A DNA stretch of 64,000 nucleotides from Trypanosoma brucei gambiense DAL972 (lineage: Eukaryota > Euglenozoa > Kinetoplastea > Trypanosomatida > Trypanosomatidae). A program made the translations under genes and the position numbers. Of the stretch, positions 36,915 through 45,785 are shown piece by piece (position 1 is the first letter of the stretch; every line of letters starts with the position of its first letter). The notes beneath the pieces were generated by a model that saw nothing but the letters and a program-made list of their open reading frames with translations, was not told the origin of the DNA and ran no database searches. Where the stretch lies: NCBI RefSeq assembly GCF_000210295.1, contig NC_026744.1, forward strand, positions 558,001 to 622,000, read 5' to 3'.

Positions 36915-37899
36915 GGGGAGCGGTTCTTCCCATCTGTAGCATCAACTCTGATCTCCTCGTGCCTACATGAGTGCACTCGTATACGGCCCAGAGATAAAAG
37001 AGTTTCTGTGGAGTGATGGATAATGGAAGCAGGAGGTATTTCCTTGCAACTCTTTGTCTTTTCCATTTTCTCCTTCCCTCCACAAAGTTCTCGCGTAGGT
37101 GTTGCTGCGCGTGAGTGCCACGCAGTACGCGTGCAATGGGGTAGGGTTTGCCTGGATGTGCGAATGCCAGTGTGCGATTGAGAGTTGCTTCGTTACCCCT
37201 GCCTCCGTTAGTTGATACTATTTGTGAACCAAGTTCATTTTCCTTTGGCCTATATTTCTATATTCTTGGTGAAGTTGTAGTGCCATTAGTTATCTATAGG
37301 AATCCGCGCATAACTCAGCTGCCGTTGCGCATTTTTTGGGTTTAGCTTGTTGAGTGAACAAACTATTATCCCTCCGTGCCGCTACCAAATCCACAAGCGA
37401 AAGTGAGGCGCAGAAACTTGTGTTGAAATTGCTGCGTGACTTTTCTTGTTTTTCATTTTGTGCTAAAATATACACAGTAACGGCGCCAATGAGTTGAAGG
37501 TGATTTAAGTTCGATCTGGATACTCTTGCTTGCAACTCTCGGAACTTTATATGACGGCAATTGTGTTCGTGTGCGCGATCAGGACATGAAAGTGCTCACA
37601 TGGAAGCAAGGGTCACGCTACCAAATCATAATTAGTTAAGAGCACACCCTGAAACAAACAGCTATGAAGATAAAAATATATGTTTACGGTTAATATCTGG
37701 ACTCACTCAGCGCATACATTGGCGTACCAACAGGTTGTACTTGGCATGCGCTTGATTTGACGTTTATTTGCACTTCCTCTTGTTGGGCGACGCTGCTCTT
37801 CACCTTGCTACTGCATTTCTAGGTTGTTTTTAGTTCCGCCGGCTTTGTGTGGTTTCTGTTACATCGGTAGCCTTGCGTTCGTGCGGTTGGACGAGTGTG
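36915..37899 (+). other. 1-kb spacer
   Basis: No gene is seen. Sequence is of moderate complexity with no convincing frame. A C/T-rich tract at about 37775-37820 is followed directly by an AG at 37821-37822, the likely acceptor of the next gene. Confidence 0.5.
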
Positions 37900-40800
37900 A
37901 TGGCTGGAACCCAGGCAGCAGTGGACTACACCAAAGTGTTGGTGAAGAATACAGTAAGGTTCATCCTCTTAGTTCTGTTTCTCATATCTCTCGTTGTCTC
38001 GTTACTCCTATGCATGCTTGCTGACATCTTTCAAGCCTACGCCCCCGTCTTCCCATTGTGGCCAATGGTTTTTGCGAGCGTTGCGCTAAACGTTGCGTGT
38101 GCTGTTTCGACTTCGTTGTATCATCGAGTAACGTGCAAGGCTTCTCGTTCTTATAAAAGCTCCGGAAACAACCATGCATATTTGGCAATGCAAGGTTTCG
38201 GGTACGGTTTGCTTTTTATTTGTCCGGCGGTGCTGTTCTTATATATTGAACTTTTAGCTTCCCCTGTTGCCGTCTACCGCTACGGATTGATAACAGCACT
38301 GGGTGGTTCATGTGCCGTGGCAAATGGGCTATTGATCGCATCTTTGCGGTACTCCGAAAAGACTCAGCGGCGAGTGAAAGAAGGTGGACTTGGGGGAGGC
38401 GAGAGGCCACAGCGCGACTCCGGTCTGTGGAGGAGACGTTTGTTATTGCTTCCAGACGGCGAGACAGCCATTGTCGTTTTGCTTTGTATCATTGCTCTCA
38501 CGTGTTCTATTATTGCAGAGTATTTTACGCACCTGCGCCGTGCGTTGACCATTGTGGGCATGTTGCTTCTCGTAGTTAGTGCGGCTATCACTCGTGTTGG
38601 CACTGGGTATCGGTCTGCTACCGGCGAGCACCCCTTCTCGATCTCTAGGTGCAGCTTCAGAACGGGTATTGTTCAAGGGCTTGGTTGGTTTCTGGGTGGG
38701 GCAACGTTGTGTTTCGATTTGGTTTTGTGTAATTCAGGTGCGGGCGCACCTCCGTCTTGGCATATCATCAGTGGGTTAAGTTCGATGGTGAGCGTTGCTG
38801 CACTCCTGTTTGCAAGGTTTCACCGCTTCACAGAGCCTACATTCAAACAAGGGTTGCAGTTGTCCAGTGATGGACCCTACGTAATGACAGCAACAAGTCT
38901 ATTTCAACTTACTTTTGTGTGGTGTTTAACGTTACTACTATCTACGGAGTACTGCGAACTGGGTATGCAGTTGAGGCAGGGGCTGATTACGTGTCAAACC
39001 CTCACAGCGGTATCCATGTTTGCCCTGCCTCTTTGCACTCACTTTCTTGGCCGTGTTGTGTTCGGCAAGGAGTACGGAATATGGATAAGTCTTGACTGCC
39101 GGTTAGAATTCGCAATCTTGCAGCGGTTGGCGTGGTTTTGCTACAGCATAGCCATTTTCTTCGCCGTACTTCACATGACGGAGTCTAACCACTTCAGGTT
39201 CGTTGTCATACAGGCCCTACTGGTCGGAGTTTCTCAATGCCTTGTACATGCGTCGCTTTGGGCATTCGGTGGGGGAACATTGGGGAGATATTCAAGCGAT
39301 GTTGAAGATCAAGAGTCTTTATCACGTACTACTTCCACCAAATCCACTGCACAGGAGGAAGACTCAGAGGGGGAAGCCTCCGTATCTTATGAGGGCGGTG
39401 GCTCTGCGCTACCTCTAGTACTGAATGCAGAGATGGTCACCGCCATTGCGGTCTGCGTGTGCGGGATTGCCCTTCGGCTTGTTGCCGATGTGGAGTCCAT
39501 GGATGGCGCATTTGTCGGTGCTCTGTTGGGTGTTCCCCGGAAATCGCTGCTGAATCTTGCAAGGGTCATGGCCACTGTTGCGGTACCGCTTGCTCATATT
39601 TCATCCAGGGACCGTGTTCCTTTGTGGCAGCCATTTGTTGGCTGTGGTGGTTATGTTTCTATGCAAGCGGTGGGGTGGTCCGTTTACGCGATCAATACGT
39701 TGATTGAGGCCGCCAATTACTTTCATGAGGAACGCCGGAGTCTTGCGTCTCCGGTATTTGGAACTCAATCTATGCCATTGGAACACACAGTGGATGGTGT
39801 ATGCGCTACCGTCCCGTTTATTTGCATATTTCTGGGCTCCTTATTTGAAACATGGGCCCAACAAAGCGAGAAAATTCATCAGCGGAAGATGCAACAGAAG
39901 ATCGTGGAGCTTAACAGCTTACTACAGCATGTCATTGCTGATCCGGAGGATCGGGAGCGGACGAAGTCACTTTTGAAGTTTGTAATTGGCCCTCGGTGGA
40001 AAGATTTGAGAAGTAGCGGAAGTTCCGACGAGGACGAACGCGCCGAGGAGGTGGAAACAAGAAAGGAGGGCATGAGAAATATCGTAGCCATTCTCTGCGT
40101 CTGTGTAATGATGTTGTTTGCGACTTCCGCGTTTTCAGCAACGCACCAACCCGCCTTTACACTTATATTCGGGATATCAGGTATGATGATGACGAGTGTG
40201 TCGTGTTTTTCGCTGCAACTTTTTTACGGATCGATCGTGCACGGGGCCACCGGAACCTATTCGTACTTTATGCCATTTTCTGGTGGGCAAAAGTTTGTTG
40301 CATTCCAGACTGCTGGGTGGTCTTGTTACGCGGCTGCACTATTGTTAATTCTAATAAGTTGTCTCGAAGGTCGCGGTTCGCCCACTGCCTTCGTTTGCAT
40401 GGGTTTCTTTAGTGTCGCGGCACAGTTTTTGATTTTGAATTCTATTCCGCATTTTGATTCCACTCCGAGACCGGCTTCGTTGTTGGAACAAAATGCGGAA
40501 GCGGCGCTTGCCGTGTTTGCGCTCGTTGGATCCTTTACTTTTGGTGTTGTATGGAACGCCTACACAGGTGGTGGCATTCCAGGGCAGGCGCCATCCCCGC
40601 TCCCCATCATTGTTACAGCTATTGCCGCATCGTGTGCTGCACCATTGGGAATCGTGTCTTTGAAGCGCCACATGGAGCGTTCCGCCATGTTCGCCGTCGC
40701 TGATGGACTGGAAAGTTCCTCCGAGGCAAGTGACGGTGAAGAGGAAATACGCAGTGATGGCCACACGGATGCAATCGCCCATGTAAGTAATGGGAGTGGA

Positions 40801-42474
40801 CACCAGTTCCCCTCTTCATTGATCCAGGGCCAAGTAAACACCGGTGTCGACTCGGAGCGAGGGACAAATGATTCCTTCGACACCCAAACATCCCGCTCCT
40901 TTCCAGGATCCACCGGATCGTTCGGGAGTGGCAAGCGGTGCCGCTCAGTGCAGCACATGGAGGTCATACCGGGCACATTGTACACGATTTGTCTCATTTT
41001 GGCGTTGCTTGCTACACTGATTTGGGTTATATTCGTCCCGATAGTTCTCTTCTACATGTTCTACTCCTACGCCTACAGTGGACTTGCCGTATTTCACATG
41101 ACGTTTACGACATTTCACATTGTGTTGTTCCTGCTTTCCATTGCGGTTGTTACCCCGGTGCTCGTCCAAATAATTTACGACAGACGATGTAAGGGTCTTC
41201 GGGGGAAGTTCTGGAGCCCTCTAGTTGCTTTTACTGTGTACTCCCTACCAACAATTGTGGTTTCAACGGTGCTTGTTGTCTGGACTCAGGTGGACACAAT
41301 GGGGGCCGAGGTTTTTGCCCTAAACATGGTATTCATGAGTTGCCTTTCGTTCCTTTCGTATGCTTATCTGGTGGCGTCACTCTTTAACACATGTTTCCTC
41401 GGATATGTGCTGCACTTTTATCTCTACACATGTTTGGTTCAGGGGTTGGCGCCTCTTGTCGTTTGGAAGTGCGTCACGGACGTCGGGTTTACAGTGTTTT
41501 GGTTGTGGTACTTACGAGGTTACGGTAAGCTCCCTCACATCACTGGATGCATGTGCGGTGCCAAATCGCGGGACTTGTTCCGTACCTATTTATCACCTGC
41601 CATTGTCGATTACTTCAGTGCGCGTCTTATTGTTGATGGGAGGGGGAAGGCTGGAAGGGGTAAAACGGTTATATACAGTAATTCCGAGGGGGAGGAGGAA
41701 AATGCTGGACCTGATCACAATGATCCGTCAAACAAATACATTTATTCCTTTCATCCGCATGGTGTTTTTCCCGGCACCGCACTCTGGTTGCCGATGTCAC
41801 CGCAGTGGGAGGAACTGATCGGCCGCAACGAGGAGACCATTGTCACAACACACGGTGCAGATGTGATTTTTGCCGTCCCGTTCATGCGTGACGCGCTTAT
41901 GTCAGTTGGCACCATGAGTGTATCGAGGAAAGGAATTGAGAACTGTCTTAAGCAAAACAACAGCCCTATTATTGTGACTGGTGGGATGGCGGAAATGGTG
42001 TATCAGAAGGGTAGTGACACCGAAATGCACATCGTCATGCATCACAGCGGGTTTGTTCGAATGGCTCTGCAGCATGGGGTGCCTATTGTGCCTATCCTTT
42101 GTTTCGCCGAGCAAAATGTAATGATGAATGTTCCCTTTCCACGTCTACAGAGACTCACCTCGAGAAAGCTTGGCTTTCCATTTCCCACAATGCCGTATGG
42201 GAGATGGTTTCTTCCCCTTCCACATGCACGGCCACTCACCGTAGTGGTGGGTAAACCAATTCTTCCAGATCCTGCGATGTGCAATGCTGATGACCCTGAT
42301 CATGTAGTGCACTACAGACTCCGCTATTTTGGTGAATTGCAGCGGCTTTTCTTCAAGTATCGTGATGAAGCCGGATATCCCAACATGGTGCTTCATCTCC
42401 ACTGCCACAACGAGACGCATATTGTGACAGAATTTAGAGGGTCGGAATCAGTTAAAGATGATCAAAACCAATGA
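37900..42474 (+). CDS. Polytopic membrane protein with C-terminal DGAT2-type acyltransferase domain
   Basis: 1524 residues, four to five times longer than a normal DGAT2 (about 350-390). The last 250 residues are a DGAT2/MGAT acyltransferase domain: YIYSFHPHGVFPG with HPHG at 1285-1288, GGMAEMVYQKG (corresponding to GGxxE), RKGIENCL, MALQHGVPIVPILCF (GAxLVP position), and TVVVGKPI near the end. This family makes triacylglycerol, or wax or monoacylglycerol products, at the ER. Residues 1-1230 hold many hydrophobic segments in modules sharing a Q-x-x-G-W core (Q98, Q259, Q408, Q589, Q803 and a variant at 336), with acidic Ser-rich loops near 475-510, 710-725 and 930-1010. The frame runs upstream to 37849 without ATG, so 37900 is the start. 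No function is recognised for the N-terminal part. Confidence 0.92.
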   Translation: MAGTQAAVDYTKVLVKNTVRFILLVLFLISLVVSLLLCMLADIFQAYAPVFPLWPMVFASVALNVACAVSTSLYHRVTCKASRSYKSSGNNHAYLAMQGFGYGLLFICPAVLFLYIELLASPVAVYRYGLITALGGSCAVANGLLIASLRYSEKTQRRVKEGGLGGGERPQRDSGLWRRRLLLLPDGETAIVVLLCIIALTCSIIAEYFTHLRRALTIVGMLLLVVSAAITRVGTGYRSATGEHPFSISRCSFRTGIVQGLGWFLGGATLCFDLVLCNSGAGAPPSWHIISGLSSMVSVAALLFARFHRFTEPTFKQGLQLSSDGPYVMTATSLFQLTFVWCLTLLLSTEYCELGMQLRQGLITCQTLTAVSMFALPLCTHFLGRVVFGKEYGIWISLDCRLEFAILQRLAWFCYSIAIFFAVLHMTESNHFRFVVIQALLVGVSQCLVHASLWAFGGGTLGRYSSDVEDQESLSRTTSTKSTAQEEDSEGEASVSYEGGGSALPLVLNAEMVTAIAVCVCGIALRLVADVESMDGAFVGALLGVPRKSLLNLARVMATVAVPLAHISSRDRVPLWQPFVGCGGYVSMQAVGWSVYAINTLIEAANYFHEERRSLASPVFGTQSMPLEHTVDGVCATVPFICIFLGSLFETWAQQSEKIHQRKMQQKIVELNSLLQHVIADPEDRERTKSLLKFVIGPRWKDLRSSGSSDEDERAEEVETRKEGMRNIVAILCVCVMMLFATSAFSATHQPAFTLIFGISGMMMTSVSCFSLQLFYGSIVHGATGTYSYFMPFSGGQKFVAFQTAGWSCYAAALLLILISCLEGRGSPTAFVCMGFFSVAAQFLILNSIPHFDSTPRPASLLEQNAEAALAVFALVGSFTFGVVWNAYTGGGIPGQAPSPLPIIVTAIAASCAAPLGIVSLKRHMERSAMFAVADGLESSSEASDGEEEIRSDGHTDAIAHVSNGSGHQFPSSLIQGQVNTGVDSERGTNDSFDTQTSRSFPGSTGSFGSGKRCRSVQHMEVIPGTLYTICLILALLATLIWVIFVPIVLFYMFYSYAYSGLAVFHMTFTTFHIVLFLLSIAVVTPVLVQIIYDRRCKGLRGKFWSPLVAFTVYSLPTIVVSTVLVVWTQVDTMGAEVFALNMVFMSCLSFLSYAYLVASLFNTCFLGYVLHFYLYTCLVQGLAPLVVWKCVTDVGFTVFWLWYLRGYGKLPHITGCMCGAKSRDLFRTYLSPAIVDYFSARLIVDGRGKAGRGKTVIYSNSEGEEENAGPDHNDPSNKYIYSFHPHGVFPGTALWLPMSPQWEELIGRNEETIVTTHGADVIFAVPFMRDALMSVGTMSVSRKGIENCLKQNNSPIIVTGGMAEMVYQKGSDTEMHIVMHHSGFVRMALQHGVPIVPILCFAEQNVMMNVPFPRLQRLTSRKLGFPFPTMPYGRWFLPLPHARPLTVVVGKPILPDPAMCNADDPDHVVHYRLRYFGELQRLFFKYRDEAGYPNMVLHLHCHNETHIVTEFRGSESVKDDQNQ

Positions 42475-43243
42475 ACTGGTGATTGCCACAATCGGGGTTC
42501 AATACACTCTAATCCTTTCATGCTGTAGTTGTAAGGGGGGAGGTGCAGTGGTGAGCGCTTCGGGTAAGTGAGTACACAAGTAATGTAATTTTTTTTTTTT
42601 TCGGTGAGGGGGAGAGAAGGGGGGGGGGGGAAACGCTAGCATGGCGGCCGAGGTTTTTTTTTTGTAAAAAGCTGGAGTTAAGCCCGTGTGTGTGTGTGCG
42701 CGCGGACGGTGGCGGCTTTTGTGGCGGTCATGCTGTTTTGTTTCATCGCATCTCCGCGTTTAACTTCTTTTATTTTCTTTTTTCATTCATTCCTTTCCTA
42801 TTTTTCGCCGCCGTTACCACCTCCACCATTTTTGTCCACTTCCCCCAATACTGCCACTGTTAATGTTTGTTCCTCTCCACATCGAAACATCTTCCTGCTT
42901 GCATTTACTTGTCCCTTATGTTTTGCGCTGCTTTTGTTGCTCATTATTGTGAGGACAGTTGCATATTCATCTCATGTTTCGTTTTTCTTGTGCTGTCGTC
43001 CATTACTTTTTTGTTTTGTTATGTTTTGTTTGTCTTATTTGTCCTTCTGTTTATTGTTTGTTAACTCTGTTTTTTTTTCCGTTTTGGAAACAATGCGGAG
43101 TTGCCGCCGAAAGATATTTTTCGCAAGTAGTGTTTTTCATTTTTCATTTTCTGTTTTCTTTCTTTTTTTTTTAATTGTCTTCTTCTTGTAAATGTCTTGT
43201 GTTTCCATGACTACTCATCTTCTTGCGGGTGGAAACGGAAGTA

Positions 43244-43264
43244 TGTGTGTGTGTGTGTGTGTGT
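43244..43264. repeat. (GT)n microsatellite
   Basis: A GT dinucleotide run directly followed by ACACAC, so a short inverted repeat. Confidence 0.85.
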
Positions 43265-43842
43265 ACACACTCGATCACATGGAAGGAGGAAGTTAAAAAA
43301 AAAACAGCAGGAAATTTAACGTGAAATTTTTTTTTTAAATATTGTTAAAGAAAAAGATGCAAACACTTTCCGGAAAGTGAGTGAATGCACCGGTAACGTC
43401 AACAACAATAATGACGAGTGTCATTTTTGTCTTTCTTTTGTTCTTTGGTACTTATCCTTTTACTCTTGCTCTTTGTTTGTTTCCTCTTATATGGAGCGCT
43501 TGTATGTGGAATATATTATTCCCTGATACGGGTGGGAGTAAAAAGCAACTGGCAAGCGACCAAGAGTTTTTTTTTTTAAAAAGAGAAAAGTAGAGCGTTG
43601 GTTGCTTTAGAAAATTTTGTGAAATGTCTACGGAAACGGGTTGGGTGCTGGGGGAGCACAAAGGATAAAAAGAATGGGTGCTGAAAAGAAAAAAAAAACT
43701 GTATGCATTTGTGCTCGCGTAAGAAGCGTTTTCAAAAAACATCTATCTTGGAAAGTTACACACAACATCATCCTTGTGTTACTTTCTGATGTTGTTGTAA
43801 ACAAACTTTTGCACCACGTTTGTTTTTTTTTTTTTGGGGGGG

Positions 43843-43860
43843 GTGGTGGTGGTGGTGGTG
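43843..43860. repeat. (GGT)n microsatellite
   Basis: A trinucleotide run between a T12-G7 block and another T run. Confidence 0.8.
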
Positions 43861-44186
43861 GGAGGTTTGCTTTTTTTTTTTCCCCCTTCCCCTCCCTCTT
43901 CCTCTGTCACCGTTGCTGTTGTGTATCCGCCTGTTTATGCAAGTGGTGTGGCCACTCCAATGTTGAACAAATGTATCCCCGTCACTTCTTTCTTTTCTGT
44001 TCTTCTCGTTACCTGCGGCTCTTTCTTTCTTTGTACGTGTATAATGGTTTAACTTTTCAGTTAAATAGGATAGTAAACTCCATTCTCAGCCTCAGGCTGA
44101 GGAAGGTTTTTATTTATTTTTGTAAATAACTTGGCCCTGAGAAGACATTCGTTGGTGGTTCCATTTATTTATTTCGTAGGGTTTAA

Positions 44187-45524
44187 ATGCAGCGGACGCT
44201 TCGCAGTGCGGCCCGTCGCAAATGGGGGCAAAAAACCTGGTCACCCACAGCTACAAACGGAGGTGCGGCACCGGCGAATGGTGTCAGCGCGCAAGAAGCA
44301 CTTCAAATTGCATATCGTCCGATGCCACCCTCACAAACTGTGGAGTACGAAGAGGATTTCGGTCACAATCTAATGATTCACCGTGAGTATATTTCCAAGC
44401 GCTGTCGCGACCGCGTGTCGTTTGAGCTGAGTGCGCTTTCCTACAGTAATTTGGAACTGCGACGTGGACAAGAGCATCTGGCGGGAATTATGAATAGGGA
44501 GCGGAGAGGGGTTTCAGTGGGTGCCTCTGGCGCTCCAGATGATCAGGTGCAGATGCAAACCGATGTGGATGCCAACTCGAGGGAAGTCTTGAGCGCACGG
44601 TACCTCTTCAACGAGAGGCGGTTGCAGTTCTGCGATCGATTTCAGAACTTCTTTCAAAGCAAACTGGAAAATAGTGCTGCGAGTGATTCCAATGGACACG
44701 AGAAGCAACATCTCTTCTCTCTTATGGAGGCATGCGCGGTGATATTTGGTTGCGAAACGGAGGCGGCTCGGGAAACATACTACCGCATGTTCCTGGGGTT
44801 GGATTCGGAAACGCTTTTGGAGGAAGACGAGGCACTACGCAACCGAATCGCCGATGCCAAACTCGTGCAGCGGGTTCTCGAGAACAACAAGGGGCGGCAA
44901 GAGGTCACACAATCGCCTAAACTTCAACAACAACAGGATCAAGGCAAACCCCTGCACGCCGTTTCTAGTGGTACAAGTTTGCTTAATGATTGCGAAGAAG
45001 AGCGCTTCATTTCATCTATTCCCGAGCTTTCCCTGTTTGAAGACGAAACTGAGGCTAGAGCCAACGGGTTCGTCGAAGGTGAAGACGATGTCAAGGCAAA
45101 CAATGGTGATCTCACTGCCGGTAGTTTTAGCTCCCCTGCTTCCTCTGTTAATTTACCGGAGGAGTTTGAAGAATATGCCCCTCTATACAAGGCATACATT
45201 ACCCACGCAGTGGGAAAAGGACCCGTGGCTTCGTATGATATATCGACACTTGGTTCAACAGGTTTGACAGCAGAGCGGCGACGATGGAGGACTCTGATGG
45301 AGAAGATTGTACGGGAGGATTATCATACCATGACGGAAGTAGAACAGATGGATGCCATCGTGTTGAATGAGCAACTCCACACCGTAAAGTTCTTCGATTT
45401 GAAGATTGGAGATGCGATTCGTGATATATTGCAGTTGTTGCAACGGGAAACCGGCGTCGGTTCGTCGGTCAATCGCGACACACCGGTGGGTATTTCTCCC
45501 AACAACCCAGAGCGACGAGTCTGA
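44187..45524 (+). CDS. Hypothetical protein, possible mitochondrial presequence (445 aa)
   Basis: 445 residues, no membrane segments. The first 18 residues (MQRTLRSAARRKWGQKTW) are basic without acidic residues, fitting a mitochondrial targeting peptide. The middle (about 40-225) is helix-rich, including a conserved-looking block SARYLFNERRLQFCDRFQNFF; about 225-330 is acidic, Gln/Ser-rich and probably disordered. The C-terminal 110 residues are again ordered (EEYAPLYKAYITHAVG, RRRWRTLMEKIVREDY, FFDLKIGDAIRDIL). I do not recognise the family; a mitochondrial ribosomal or RNA-processing component is possible but not shown. It ends 261 bases before the carnitine acyltransferase. Confidence 0.8.
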   Translation: MQRTLRSAARRKWGQKTWSPTATNGGAAPANGVSAQEALQIAYRPMPPSQTVEYEEDFGHNLMIHREYISKRCRDRVSFELSALSYSNLELRRGQEHLAGIMNRERRGVSVGASGAPDDQVQMQTDVDANSREVLSARYLFNERRLQFCDRFQNFFQSKLENSAASDSNGHEKQHLFSLMEACAVIFGCETEAARETYYRMFLGLDSETLLEEDEALRNRIADAKLVQRVLENNKGRQEVTQSPKLQQQQDQGKPLHAVSSGTSLLNDCEEERFISSIPELSLFEDETEARANGFVEGEDDVKANNGDLTAGSFSSPASSVNLPEEFEEYAPLYKAYITHAVGKGPVASYDISTLGSTGLTAERRRWRTLMEKIVREDYHTMTEVEQMDAIVLNEQLHTVKFFDLKIGDAIRDILQLLQRETGVGSSVNRDTPVGISPNNPERRV

Positions 45525-45706
45525 AATGTGTGTGATTTTTGTTTGGAAAGCATGTTGACGATTAACTTCACATTTTAAGTAAGCCCGGTTTGTTGTACAA
45601 GCCCGCTTGCTCACGTTTTGTCGTTGTATGATCTTACGATTAATAGTCTACTTGCTGAAAGTGGTGTCTGTTCCCTTCCCTCCTTAATGTGTATGTGGCT
45701 AAATCG

Positions 45707-45774
45707 TATATATATATATATATATATATATTCGTCCTTTGTTTCCTTGCTCTGTTTTCTGGCGTATTTTGAAG
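45707..45774 (+). promoter_or_regulatory. AT repeat plus trans-splice acceptor of the carnitine acyltransferase
   Basis: A perfect (TA)n run at 45707-45731 is followed by a C/T-rich tract at 45731-45760 and an AG at 45773-45774, giving an 11-base leader before the ATG at 45786. Confidence 0.65.
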
Positions 45775-45785
45775 AATATAAGACA

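Larger units (their letters stand above)
42475..44186 (+). other. 1.7-kb low-complexity spacer
   Basis: No supported gene. It has T runs (42589-42601, 42654-42663), a G run near 42619-42630, long pyrimidine-rich stretches at about 42760-43190, (GT)n at 43244-43264, a T run followed by G7 and (GGT)n at 43821-43860, and an AG at 44178-44179 only 7 bases before the next ATG. Frames here encode Phe/Leu/Ser-rich peptides from C/T tracts. Confidence 0.5.

Noticed and set aside
42688..43191. Phe/Cys/Leu-rich frame in the spacer after the DGAT2 fusion gene
   Set aside because: Low-complexity pyrimidine-derived sequence with no proper ATG at its start.
43821..43870. T run, G run and GGT repeats as a possible retroposon end
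   Set aside because: No target-site duplication, poly(A) tail or RIME/ingi-like sequence is recognisable; it is simple-sequence DNA.
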